NCBI RefSeq assembly: GCF_003857035.1
Contig: NZ_QGSY01000234.1
Location: 1 to 54,240 of the forward strand
Direction: 5' to 3'
Source of the DNA: Micromonospora arida
GTDB lineage: Bacteria > Actinomycetota > Actinomycetes > Mycobacteriales > Micromonosporaceae
Length of the DNA stretch: 54,240 nucleotides
Numbering within the stretch: position 1 is the first letter of the stretch; the number at the start of each line of letters is the position of its first letter. Positions 33,225 to 41,560 of this stretch are shown here, one piece after another. The notes beneath the pieces are model-generated. The model had not been told where the DNA came from. It saw only the letters and a list, made by a program, of their open reading frames with translations, and made no database searches. The translations under genes and the position numbers were made by a program.

Positions 33225-34412
33225 ATGAAGCACCGCATCGTCGTCCTCGGAGCGGGGTACGCCGGAGCCATGGCCGCCGGGCGACTCGCCAAGCGGCTGC
33301 ACCCGGACGACACCGAGATCACCGTCATCAACGCCGACGCGGACTTCGTCGAGCGGGTCCGCATGCACCAACTCGCCACCGGGCAGGACCTCAAACCACG
33401 CCCTCTGAGCGAGGTCTACGCCGGCACCGGCGTCAAGCCTCGGCTGGCCCGGGTCACCGCCGTCGACGCCGATCGCAGGACCGTCGCGCTCGCCGACGAC
33501 AACGGCACCGACGAGATCACCTACGACACGCTCGTCTACGCCCTCGGCAGCGTTACCGCCGACCACGGCGTCCCCGGGGTCGCCGAGCACGCGTACGACA
33601 TCGCCGGTAGGCCCTCGGCGCTGCGGTTGCGCGACCGCCTCGCCCACCTCGCGGCCGGCGGGACGGTGCTCGTCGTCGGCGGCGGCCTCACCGGCCTCGA
33701 AGCGGTCACCGAGATCGCCGAGACCCGGCCGGACCTCGATGTCGCGCTCGCCGCCCGCGGCGGTCTCGGTGACTGGCTCAACGGCAAGGCGCAGCAGCAC
33801 CTGCGTGGCGTCTGCGACCGGCTCGGCATCACCGTGCACGAGCACACCGACATCGCGCGGGTCGGGGCGGCCGGTGCGGTCACCCGCGACGGTCGGGAGA
33901 TCCCGGCTCAGGTGACGGTGTGGACGACCGGCTTCGCCGTGCACCCCATCGCCGCCGCCACGACCCTGGCGGTCGCGGAGACCGGGCAGATCATCGTCGA
34001 CGCCAGCATGCGGTCGGTCTCACACCCCGAGGTGTACGCGGTGGGCGACGCGGCGATCGCCGAAGGACCGGGCGGCAAGCCGCTGCGGATGTCCTGCGCC
34101 TCGGGCATCCCGATGGCCTGGCAGGCCGCCGACGCCATCGCCGCACGCCTGACCGGTCGGGCGAAGTTTCCCAAAACCCCGCTGCGCTACTTCAACCAGT
34201 GCATCAGCCTCGGCCGCCGCGACGGCATCATCCAGTACGTGACCGCCGACGACCGGGCCAGGCCGGCCCTTCTCACCGGAAAGTTGGCGGCCCGCTACAA
34301 GGAGTTCGTCTGCACGGGCGCCGCCTGGAGCATCGCGCACCCGGTCCTGTACCCGGTCCGCCGCCACCGCGTCGTCCCGACCCGGTCGGAGGTCCGCACG
34401 GCCGCGTCCTGA
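33225..34412 (+). CDS. NAD(P)/FAD-dependent oxidoreductase (NDH-2-like)
   Basis: A 395-aa two-Rossmann flavoprotein. FAD loop VVLGAGYAGAMAA at the N-terminus, NAD(P) loop VLVVGGGLTGLEA near 145, and the late FAD motif EVYAVGDAAIAEG. It lacks an obvious membrane-anchoring C-terminal amphipathic helix, but overall resembles type II NADH dehydrogenases and related disulfide-reductase-fold enzymes. ATG start with AGGAG eight nt upstream; the open frame upstream has no support. It is the probable target of the adjacent ECF41-like sigma factor. Confidence 0.9.
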   Translation: MKHRIVVLGAGYAGAMAAGRLAKRLHPDDTEITVINADADFVERVRMHQLATGQDLKPRPLSEVYAGTGVKPRLARVTAVDADRRTVALADDNGTDEITYDTLVYALGSVTADHGVPGVAEHAYDIAGRPSALRLRDRLAHLAAGGTVLVVGGGLTGLEAVTEIAETRPDLDVALAARGGLGDWLNGKAQQHLRGVCDRLGITVHEHTDIARVGAAGAVTRDGREIPAQVTVWTTGFAVHPIAAATTLAVAETGQIIVDASMRSVSHPEVYAVGDAAIAEGPGGKPLRMSCASGIPMAWQAADAIAARLTGRAKFPKTPLRYFNQCISLGRRDGIIQYVTADDRARPALLTGKLAARYKEFVCTGAAWSIAHPVLYPVRRHRVVPTRSEVRTAAS

Positions 34413-34430
34413 ACGGACGCGCGCCAGCCC

Positions 34431-34436
34431 TAGGCT
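34431..34436 (+). promoter_or_regulatory. -10 element of the 34443 gene
   Basis: TAGGCT, 6 nt before the ATG at 34443; leaderless geometry. Confidence 0.5.
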
Positions 34437-34442
34437 GTCGCA

Positions 34443-35027
34443 ATGGCGGCGGAGCATGTGGTGATCGATCTCGACGAACACGGTCATGAACCGGCCGAAC
34501 GGAGCGACATCGCCCACGGGAACGTCGCCAACAGGCGGAAGGTGCTCCTTCAACTCGTCGCCGCCTTCGTGATCGGTGTGGTGCTCGGCGGCATCGGTGT
34601 CGGTGAGTTGCGAGACTCTCGTGCACAGCGCGAGCGGTCCACTGCGGTCTCCCTCGTGGCCCTACCCGAGTCGGGCTATTCGGGAGGCTCGAACAGCAGA
34701 GGAACCGTCGTGCTGGACGGGCAGCTGACACTGATCAACACCGGCCCCGCGCCGATCACGATCCGCGCGGTTCAGGCAGAGAGGCCGGGCGTCCAGGTAC
34801 GCGGCATGGGCGAGGCCCGGCACGTCCGCCCGGGTGGCACCGGCCAGATCCGCGTCGATCTGCAATTGGAGTGCGCGACGGCGTTCGACCTGGAGCCGTT
34901 GTCGGTGCGGTTCTCCGTCGAGACCGAGGACAAGCGGCTCAGAGAGGTGCGCTACCCGGTCGCTCTCGTCGGAAGCGCCTGGCAGGAGAACGCCCTGCAC
35001 CTGTGCGAGCCCCGGCCCGACTCATAG
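34443..35027 (+). CDS. Single-pass membrane protein of unknown function
   Basis: A 194-aa protein I do not recognise. A hydrophilic N-terminus rich in His/Glu/Asp (about 1-33) is followed by one transmembrane helix (LLQLVAAFVIGVVLGGIGVG, about 36-55). The rest is an extracytoplasmic beta-rich domain with an Ig-like strand pattern (LDGQLTLINTGPAPITIRAV) and two cysteines (LQLECATAF, ALHLCEP) that could form a disulfide. The start is supported by a -10 box six nt upstream. It is convergent with the HAD-Imm21 gene. Confidence 0.7.
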   Translation: MAAEHVVIDLDEHGHEPAERSDIAHGNVANRRKVLLQLVAAFVIGVVLGGIGVGELRDSRAQRERSTAVSLVALPESGYSGGSNSRGTVVLDGQLTLINTGPAPITIRAVQAERPGVQVRGMGEARHVRPGGTGQIRVDLQLECATAFDLEPLSVRFSVETEDKRLREVRYPVALVGSAWQENALHLCEPRPDS

Positions 35028-35054
35028 CAGGGGCGAGGACCCGTCGTCGGCCGG

Positions 35055-36275
35055 TCACGCTGACTGCGTCTGCTCGACCAGGTGCACCAGCATCAGCGCC
35101 GTCCTCTTGTCGGGTTGCACGGAAGCGGTGCGGATCAGGTACGTGCCACGGGCCAGGTTCACGGTGAGGTGGGTGGTGTGCTCCAGCCCGTCGCCGGTAT
35201 AGCCGGAGTCGAACAACTCGGCTGGCCCGCTGGTCGTCCACGTGCCCGCGTCCTCCCAGTCGGCGATCTCGACCGCCCGGGGTACGAGGCGGACGACCTC
35301 TGCCTCGGAGACGGCGTAGAGCCACCGCACGAAGATCCGCCGGTCCGGGAGGTACGTGGTGGAGGCCGGTTCGTCGGCCAGAACGAGCGCCTGGGCAGCA
35401 CCGACATCGAGCACCCCCACGTAACCGTCGACTTCGCAGGCCCGGTCGTAGTCACCCCAGGAGTCATCGTCGTCGTCCGACGCGCCCTTCCAGTCGCCGA
35501 GCGCCGTCGTCGGCACGACGATGAGCGGCCCGCCGCCCGAATCGACCCACTGCAGCAGGCTGACCGGCCTGCGCGTACGAGCGAGGACGCCGGCCAGGTC
35601 GGTCATGTCGGTCACGATCGCGTCGGCACCGGCGGCGGTGAGGCGTTCGGCCTTGCCGGGTTTGTTGGCGTACCCGATACAGGCGACACCGGCTGCCCGG
35701 GCGGCCTCGACGTCGGTGACCGAGTCACCGACCAGAACAGCGGCATCGGGTGCGACCTTCAGCGCCTTCAGGGCCTGCTCCACCGGCACCGGGTTGGGCT
35801 TCAGCAGATCGGGATGCTCCCCCCGCCCGATGACGGCGGCGAAGTAGCGGGCCCGGTCGCGGCGCCCGAGATAGGCGCCGATGGCGGCGGCGGAGTTGTT
35901 GCTGACGATGGCGAGGGGACGCCCGGTCGCCAGGCACGCCGCGACCAGGTCGAAGGCTCCGATCGTGGTCTCCGCGGACGCCGCTGCCTCGACCTCCGCC
36001 GCCGCAAGGGCCGCACCGACGACGCCGACCAGCTCGGGCGCGACCACAGCGATCGCGCGGAACAGCTCCAGCGGGTCGTCTCCGGCGCGCAGCTCATCGG
36101 GCAGGGCGACGCCCCGGCCGACGATCAGTTGACGCAGGTCGGCGGCGATGCGCGGCGCGGCCCTGCTGCCGAACAGACGGCAGATCGGACCGTCGAAGTC
36201 GACGAGGACGACTTCGGCCCGCTCGGCGATGTCGGCGAGCCGGTCGGCTGGCCGTTCTGCCTCGATCGTCACCAC
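35055..36275 (-). CDS. HAD-family phosphatase fused to an Imm21-like immunity domain
   Basis: A 406-aa fusion. Residues about 20-233 form a HAD hydrolase with DxD nucleophile motif VLVDFDGP (Asp26, Asp28), motif II ser in AIVSNNS, a Lys region HPDLLKPNP and motif IV GDSVTDVEAA; phosphoglycolate-phosphatase-like. Residues about 240-405 match the Imm21 family pattern: LQWVDSGGGPLIVVP, W262-K-G, DYDRACEVDGYVGVL, ALVLADEP and FVRWLY. Imm21 proteins neutralise polymorphic toxins; here no toxin gene is seen nearby. GTG start at 36275 with GGGAG just upstream. Fusion of the two domains is direct from one open frame; its function is unknown. Confidence 0.82.
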   Translation of the reverse strand: MVTIEAERPADRLADIAERAEVVLVDFDGPICRLFGSRAAPRIAADLRQLIVGRGVALPDELRAGDDPLELFRAIAVVAPELVGVVGAALAAAEVEAAASAETTIGAFDLVAACLATGRPLAIVSNNSAAAIGAYLGRRDRARYFAAVIGRGEHPDLLKPNPVPVEQALKALKVAPDAAVLVGDSVTDVEAARAAGVACIGYANKPGKAERLTAAGADAIVTDMTDLAGVLARTRRPVSLLQWVDSGGGPLIVVPTTALGDWKGASDDDDDSWGDYDRACEVDGYVGVLDVGAAQALVLADEPASTTYLPDRRIFVRWLYAVSEAEVVRLVPRAVEIADWEDAGTWTTSGPAELFDSGYTGDGLEHTTHLTVNLARGTYLIRTASVQPDKRTALMLVHLVEQTQSA

Positions 36276-36365
36276 GCGCTCCCGCAGACCGTCTTCGCCA
36301 TCAAGGCTGTCGATCCTAGAGACCGACGTCGCGGCGGACCGCAGGCCGGGCTCAACCCGACAGGC

Positions 36366-36704
36366 TCAGTCCTCTCGTTGTTGACCCGTGGACGGCCCAT
36401 CGGACTCGGCCTGGCGCTCGGCCTGCCAGATGGCGTGCCCCTTGAGCAGGTATCCGATCCAGTAGATCGCGAAGAGGATCAGGAAGCACGCGAAGAACAC
36501 TCCCGAAACGATGCTCGCGAGGACGAGCCCTTCCCTGCCATCGGCCAACCCGTGTGCCGCGAAGCCGACGAGTCCCAGGACAAAGAAGATGACCATGTAG
36601 AGCGGCAGCGTCGAGCTGTCGGCTGGGTGGGACGCGCGAGGCAGCCACGGGACGCGAGAGTCATTGCTGATCACCTGCCGAGTATCGGGGACGCCCTGGG
36701 TCAC
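36366..36704 (-). CDS. Small membrane protein of unknown function
   Basis: A 112-aa protein with two hydrophobic helices, LYMVIFFVLGLVGFAAHGL (about 35-53) and VLASIVSGVFFACFLILFAI (about 61-80), and a charged C-terminal tail ending in QAERQAESDGPSTG. No known domain. GTG start assumed at 36704; a start at a later methionine (near the first helix) is possible. It lies between the HAD-Imm21 gene and a hairpin. Confidence 0.6.
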   Translation of the reverse strand: MTQGVPDTRQVISNDSRVPWLPRASHPADSSTLPLYMVIFFVLGLVGFAAHGLADGREGLVLASIVSGVFFACFLILFAIYWIGYLLKGHAIWQAERQAESDGPSTGQQRED

Positions 36705-36748
36705 CGTCTGTCCCTGCCAGACACTCGTCAGCCTGCGGCCCAGTAGCA

Positions 36749-36793
36749 GGTCCCGCTCCGCCTCGACCGGGGAGATCGAGGCGGAGCGGGACC
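36749..36793 (-). terminator. Hairpin with 18-bp perfect arms after the exported-protein operon
   Basis: 36749-36766 (GGTCCCGCTCCGCCTCGA) pairs perfectly with 36776-36793 around a 9-nt loop, 17 nt after the stop of the 36810 gene. No T-tract. Likely terminator. Confidence 0.75.
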
Positions 36794-36809
36794 GTCGGCG
36801 GTCTACCCG

Positions 36810-37694
36810 TTAGAAACCGCCCCACTGACGGGCCGAGCACTTCCAGGTCTTCCCGTTGTCCTGCGAGACGCAGAACACGAGGATCTTGCCGAGGATCGGG
36901 AGGTTGAGAGTGAAGAGGTGGCCCTTGGTCTTCGCGTAGACAACGCCTGACTTCTCGGCGATGTCGGCCAGCGCCCACCCGTGGTCCGGTCGGTCCACTG
37001 TCGCCACGCGGCGCAACGACGTGATGTCCTTGCCGTCGAGGAGCGTCCTGATCTCGTCCGCCGAGGGCTCGCCATCGCCGATGAGCGTCTGCACGCTGGA
37101 CGGGCCGTCGACGGCGACACCATTTGCCTTCTCGAAGGCAGCCTTCGTCGCGCCGACCGTGGTGCCGCCGTCGAGGTCGAGGGTGAGGATCAGCTCGCCG
37201 GTCCGGCGCGACAGCAGGCATTCCCAGACGGACTTGCCGGACGCGACGCACATGGTCAGGCACCACTCCCGGCCGCCGGAGGTGGACGAGGCGAAGAGCA
37301 GGGACGTCGCCGTCCCGCCGTCGCCAGTGCCGTCGTACGCCCCGTCGGCGAGGTCGGCCATTGTCGTGCCGAGCACCTCCCGGCTGCCCGGGATCGTGCC
37401 GACGACCTTGACACCGTCGACCTCCTTGCCGGCGGCGAGCGCCGCGAGTTGGTCGCCGGTGAGGTTGCGCCCGCCGGTGTCGACGGCCAGCACCTTGTCC
37501 AGGTCGCCGACGGGTCGACCGGTCAGGTCCTCGAGTTGTTGAAGCATCGCGCCCGGGGCGCCGGGGTGATCGGTGATCGTCGTCCGGGCCTCCCCCTCGG
37601 CGGCCTGGGACGGAGCGTACGAAGCGGTCAGCCCGACGATCAGGGCGGTCGTGACGATGGTGGCGCGCCTGGTGATGTCCCGCAGAGTTGTCAT
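36810..37694 (-). CDS. Exported GKD-repeat protein A
   Basis: A 294-aa exported protein not matching a family I know. Signal peptide about 1-31 (TTALIVGLTASYAPSQAA), cleavage near SQA-A. Two copies of a short motif occur: LTGDQLAALAAGKEVDGVKV at about 78-97 and PSADEIRTLLDGKDITSLRR near 211-229. Four cysteines are in CLTMC, ECLL and FC...KC segments, possibly forming disulfides. The C-terminus has an aromatic-rich tail (WKCSARQWGGF). ATG at 37694 has GAGG five nt upstream. It is paralogous in motif and layout to the gene 43 nt upstream. Confidence 0.75.
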   Translation of the reverse strand: MTTLRDITRRATIVTTALIVGLTASYAPSQAAEGEARTTITDHPGAPGAMLQQLEDLTGRPVGDLDKVLAVDTGGRNLTGDQLAALAAGKEVDGVKVVGTIPGSREVLGTTMADLADGAYDGTGDGGTATSLLFASSTSGGREWCLTMCVASGKSVWECLLSRRTGELILTLDLDGGTTVGATKAAFEKANGVAVDGPSSVQTLIGDGEPSADEIRTLLDGKDITSLRRVATVDRPDHGWALADIAEKSGVVYAKTKGHLFTLNLPILGKILVFCVSQDNGKTWKCSARQWGGF

Positions 37695-37737
37695 GCTGTC
37701 CTCATTTCCGTGATCGGTGTCGGCGGGGTGGGACGGG

Positions 37738-38457
37738 CTACCAGCGACACGTGACGATGTCCCCAGTGTTGTTGGGGGATCCCCAGTCGCAGTGGTCGTC
37801 GATCCACTCGCCGACGTCGCTGATCGTGTCCACGATCCAGGCGAACACCGACTTGATCGCGCCCCAGAGGCTGAAATAGACGACAGTCGTCTCGGGTGTC
37901 CCGCCGGCCTCGTCGATGACGTCCTTCGTCGACATGGCGGCGTTGGGCTTCTCGATGATGTCCAGCACCCGTACGCCGGTGTCGTCCTTGCCGGCCAGCA
38001 GCGCCTCGATCTGCTCCGGGGTCCGCTCCTTGCCGTCGTCGACCGCCACGATGGCGCGGTCGACGAGCACCTGCCGGCTTCCGCTGACGGCTTGGGCGAT
38101 GCCGGCGATCTCGCCCACGGTGAGGTCGTTGCCGAGCGCGGGGCCGGTGAACCGCCGGACCGACACGGCACCCGCCGGGTCGATCTGGATCTCGACGGCC
38201 GTGATCATGTCGTCCGCCCCGAAGGGCGCCCAGGCGAACGTCCACTTCCCGCCGACGCAGCGGAACTGGCCGTACTCCCGGCCCTCGGGCGCGGTGTCGG
38301 TACGGACGACTTCGCCGCGCTCGTCGACGTGCTCGACCACGCAGTCGGCGCCCTTCTGTGGCGGCTTGTCGGTCTGGGCCACTGCGGCGGAGGACATGGC
38401 CAGCACCGTCCCGCTGACCACCCCGACCACCGCGAGGCGGTGTGCCAAACGACTCAT
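37738..38457 (-). CDS. Exported GKD-repeat protein B
   Basis: A 239-aa exported protein. Signal peptide about 1-28 (VVGVVSGTVLAMSSAAVAQ). One GKD motif: RTPEQIEALLAGKDDTGVRV at about 145-164. The C-terminal part TVVYFSLWGAIKSVFAWIVD parallels a segment of protein A (GVVYAKTKG...GKILVF), so the two look like diverged paralogues. Four cysteines could form disulfides. I chose the ATG at 38457 with GGAG six nt upstream; an ATG at 38469 has poor spacing. It is downstream of the SARP gene, same strand, 94 nt away. Confidence 0.75.
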   Translation of the reverse strand: MSRLAHRLAVVGVVSGTVLAMSSAAVAQTDKPPQKGADCVVEHVDERGEVVRTDTAPEGREYGQFRCVGGKWTFAWAPFGADDMITAVEIQIDPAGAVSVRRFTGPALGNDLTVGEIAGIAQAVSGSRQVLVDRAIVAVDDGKERTPEQIEALLAGKDDTGVRVLDIIEKPNAAMSTKDVIDEAGGTPETTVVYFSLWGAIKSVFAWIVDTISDVGEWIDDHCDWGSPNNTGDIVTCRW

Positions 38458-38551
38458 CGAACGCTCCATTCCTGATGCGGAAAAGACTGGTGTCCGAAGA
38501 GTGCCGGGCCGCGCTGAAGCGGCCCGGAAACGGCGCAGAAAGCGGCGTACG

Positions 38552-41326
38552 TCAGTGCAGGCGCGTGGCGTCGAGCTGTTCGAGGTCGGCGCGGATCGAG
38601 TCGGCGTCGGCATCACCGAGCTCGTCGAGGATCGTCAGGGCTCGGCGCCAAGCGGCACGGGTGGCGCCGAGGTCGCCGAGGGCCCGGTGGCTGCCGCCGA
38701 GATTGACGTACGTGCCGGCTTCGGCGTACCGGTCGTTGACCTGCGTGAAGAGTTCGAGGGCGTGCTCGTAGCAGGCGACAGCGCGCCGGTAGTCCCCGAG
38801 CTGGTGGTGGGCGTGGCCGAGGCTGTCCCAGGTGTCGGCCTGCCCCTGGACGTCGTCCACCTCCTGCAACATCCGCAGCGCCTCGCCGCACGATTCGAGG
38901 GCGTGGTGGTAGTTGCCGAGCAGCGCTTCCTGCCAACCGACAGCGTTGAGGGTGTACCCCTGCCCGGCCCGGTTTCCGGTCCCCCGGAACAGGGCCAACG
39001 CCCGCCGGGAGTGGCGCAGCGCCTGCTGGTGCTGCCCCTGCCGCTCGGCCAGTTGACCAAGATTCAGGCAGGTGTGCGCCCGTCCGGCGTCGTCGCCGAC
39101 GTCGGTGAACAGGTCGAGTGCGCGCCGCAGGTGGTCGTCGGCCTCGTCGTACCGTCGGAGCCGGGAGCAGGCGAGACCGAGGCTGCGGTGTGCGTGGCCC
39201 TGCCCCGCCTGATCCCCGATGCGGGACGCGGCGGCCAGAGCGATCTGTTGTGTGCCGAGCCAGTCCTGCCAGTGCCCCTGCCGGTGCAGGAAGCCGGCCA
39301 TGGCCCAGGCGAGCCGCCAGGCGTGTCCCTCGAACCCGGACCGCGCCGCGAGCGGTACCGCGGCGAGCAGGACGGGGACCTCGGTGGTGAACCACGCCGC
39401 GGCGGCCGACCGGCTCCTGGGGCGCTCCGGCGTCACACCCGCCCGGGGCGGCGGGAGGCTGATCGTGCTGAAGTGCGGGTGCAGTGCCAGGTCGGCCGCG
39501 TGGGCGGTGTGCAGGCAGTGGTCGAGCAGCCGGTGCACGGCGGCCCGATGCTCGGCCGGCGGCTCAGTCTCGTCGGCGAGGCTGGCGGCGTACGCGCGCA
39601 ACAGGTCGTGGAACGCGTAGCGCCCGTACGTGTGCTCGGTGAAGAGATTCGCCCGGGTCAGCTCGGTGAGCAGAGGGCCGGTCGCCTGACCGTCGACACC
39701 GGCCAGGCTGGCCACGACCGGCGCGGAGACGTCCGGGCCGGGATGCAGGCTCAGCAGCCGGAACAGCCGCGCCGCAGGTGGGCTGAGCGTCCGACACGAC
39801 CAGGAGAAGACCGCCCGTACGTCGGTAGCCTCGTCGCCTGCGCGGAAGGCGTCCAGGTCGCCCAACTCGCCGGCGACGGCGGCCAACGAGAAGTGCCGGT
39901 TGGTGGCGGCTCTGGCGGCCACGATGGCCAGGGCGATGGGCAGCCGCGCGCACCGGTCGGCGATGGTGTCGGCTGCGGCGGGTTCGGCGGCGACCTGGCG
40001 CTCCCCGAGCCGGCGGACAAGCATGTCGCGGGCTTCGCCGGGGCTCAGCAGGTCAAGAGGCACCGGTTGGGCGCTTTCCGTGACGACCAGCGGAATGAGC
40101 TGGTCGCGGCTGGTGACGATCGCGAGGCAGTCCGGTGAGCCGGGCAGCAGCGGCCGGACCTGTTCCGCGTCGCGCGCGTTGTCCAGCACCACCAGCAGTC
40201 GCTTGCCCGCCACCGTCGTGCGGTACAAGCTCGCCATCGCGTCCGGGTCGCGGGGCATCCGGGCCACCGGAACGCCGAGCGCCTCCAGGAAGCCGTGCAG
40301 CGCTCGTGCCGGCTCGGTCGGTGTGGCCGCCGGGTCGAAGCCGCGCAGGTTGACGTAGAGCTGCCCGTCGGGGAAGCGCTCGGCCGCGCGGTGCGCCCAG
40401 TGCACGGCGAGCGCGGTCTTGCCGACGCCGGCGGTCCCGGACACCACGACGGCGCCGCCGCGGTCGACCAGCGCGTCGAGGGCGGCAAGCTCCGCGGCGC
40501 GTCCGGTGAACGTGGGTACGGGGGGAGGCAGTTGCGCCGCGACCCGCGTTGGCGCCGCCGCGGCCGGTGCGGCGATCGCCGTGTCCTGGCGCAGGATGGC
40601 GCACTCCAGGTCGCGTAGCCGCGGACCCGGGTCGAGGCCGAGGTTCTCCCGCAGGTTGTCGCGCAGCCGCCGGTACGTGGCGACCGCCTCACCCTGCCGG
40701 CCGTCGCGGTACAGGGCGAGCATCAGCTGCGCGTGCAGGTGCTCGTCGAAGGGGTGCTGTCGGACGAGCCGTTCCAACCCGGGGACGAGACCGGCGTGCT
40801 CACCGACGGACAGCCTGGCCTCGGCGAGCGATCGTTCCGCCTCCAACCGTAGGCGCGCCAGGTGTTCCGCCTGCTCCTCAAGCCAGGCCGACCCGGCCAC
40901 GTCGGCCAGCGGTGGGCCCCGCCACAGTGCCACCGCGGCCGTCAGGTGCCTCACCTGCTCGTTGCTGTCCGTCGAGCGCCGGGCCAGCTCGATGAGGCGT
41001 TCGGCGGCCTGGACATCCGTTGAATCCGGTCCGGTGTCGAGCAGATATCCGGGCTGGCGCGCGACGATCGACCCGGGCTCGCCGAGCACCCCGCGTAGGT
41101 AGGAGACGTGGCGTTGCAACGTGTTCGCCGCGGTGGCCGGCAGCTGGTCGCCCCAGACCACGTCGATGAGCCGGTCGATGCTGACGACACGGCCGGCGTG
41201 CAGCGCCAACGTGGCCAGTACCGCCTTGCGCCGCACGCCGTTCACCGCCTGTGGACTGCCGGCGACGACCACCTCCACCGGCCCGAGCAGCCTGACCCGC
41301 ACGCCCGTACCAACCATCGAAATCAC
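38552..41326 (-). CDS. SARP-type regulator with NB-ARC and TPR domains (AfsR-like)
   Basis: A 924-aa large SARP regulator. Residues 10-90 are an OmpR-type winged helix (VRLLGPVEVVVAGSPQAVNG); 98-245 a bacterial activation domain (BTAD); 270-510 an NB-ARC ATPase with P-loop VSGTAGVGK (295-303) and LLVVLDNARDAEQ Walker B; about 660-915 tetratricopeptide repeats. AfsR/DnrI-type proteins activate antibiotic or developmental genes in response to phosphorylation or ligand cues. No obvious biosynthetic cluster lies nearby; the likely targets are the two exported-protein genes downstream. GTG at 41326 has a -10 box six nt upstream. Confidence 0.92.
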   Translation of the reverse strand: MISMVGTGVRVRLLGPVEVVVAGSPQAVNGVRRKAVLATLALHAGRVVSIDRLIDVVWGDQLPATAANTLQRHVSYLRGVLGEPGSIVARQPGYLLDTGPDSTDVQAAERLIELARRSTDSNEQVRHLTAAVALWRGPPLADVAGSAWLEEQAEHLARLRLEAERSLAEARLSVGEHAGLVPGLERLVRQHPFDEHLHAQLMLALYRDGRQGEAVATYRRLRDNLRENLGLDPGPRLRDLECAILRQDTAIAAPAAAAPTRVAAQLPPPVPTFTGRAAELAALDALVDRGGAVVVSGTAGVGKTALAVHWAHRAAERFPDGQLYVNLRGFDPAATPTEPARALHGFLEALGVPVARMPRDPDAMASLYRTTVAGKRLLVVLDNARDAEQVRPLLPGSPDCLAIVTSRDQLIPLVVTESAQPVPLDLLSPGEARDMLVRRLGERQVAAEPAAADTIADRCARLPIALAIVAARAATNRHFSLAAVAGELGDLDAFRAGDEATDVRAVFSWSCRTLSPPAARLFRLLSLHPGPDVSAPVVASLAGVDGQATGPLLTELTRANLFTEHTYGRYAFHDLLRAYAASLADETEPPAEHRAAVHRLLDHCLHTAHAADLALHPHFSTISLPPPRAGVTPERPRSRSAAAAWFTTEVPVLLAAVPLAARSGFEGHAWRLAWAMAGFLHRQGHWQDWLGTQQIALAAASRIGDQAGQGHAHRSLGLACSRLRRYDEADDHLRRALDLFTDVGDDAGRAHTCLNLGQLAERQGQHQQALRHSRRALALFRGTGNRAGQGYTLNAVGWQEALLGNYHHALESCGEALRMLQEVDDVQGQADTWDSLGHAHHQLGDYRRAVACYEHALELFTQVNDRYAEAGTYVNLGGSHRALGDLGATRAAWRRALTILDELGDADADSIRADLEQLDATRLH

Positions 41327-41332
41327 CGAATC

Positions 41333-41338
41333 AAACTA
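41333..41338 (-). promoter_or_regulatory. -10 element of the SARP gene
   Basis: Minus-strand TAGTTT (41338-41333), 6 nt before the GTG at 41326; leaderless geometry. The 41339-41560 spacer holds no gene I can support. Confidence 0.5.
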
Positions 41339-41560
41339 ACGTCCCCAGCCCAGCAAACTCGATCTATTCGTCGCGTAATGGACACGATCCACGGGGCACC
41401 AGGAACGGATTCCGGGAGCTACCGTCTAGCGCACTACGGCAGGGAGGTGCGCCGATGAGCCGTCGGCTGCGGCGCGTCGCGATGGTGCCTCGATCCACGA
41501 TCTGGACAAGGGGTGGCCGTAGGCTGGCCTCTCGCCCACGAGTCGCCAATGGAGAGCGCC

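Noticed and set aside
37695..38171. N-terminal extension of exported protein A
   Set aside because: It overlaps protein B in another frame and would bury the signal peptide; the ATG at 37694 has a ribosome site.
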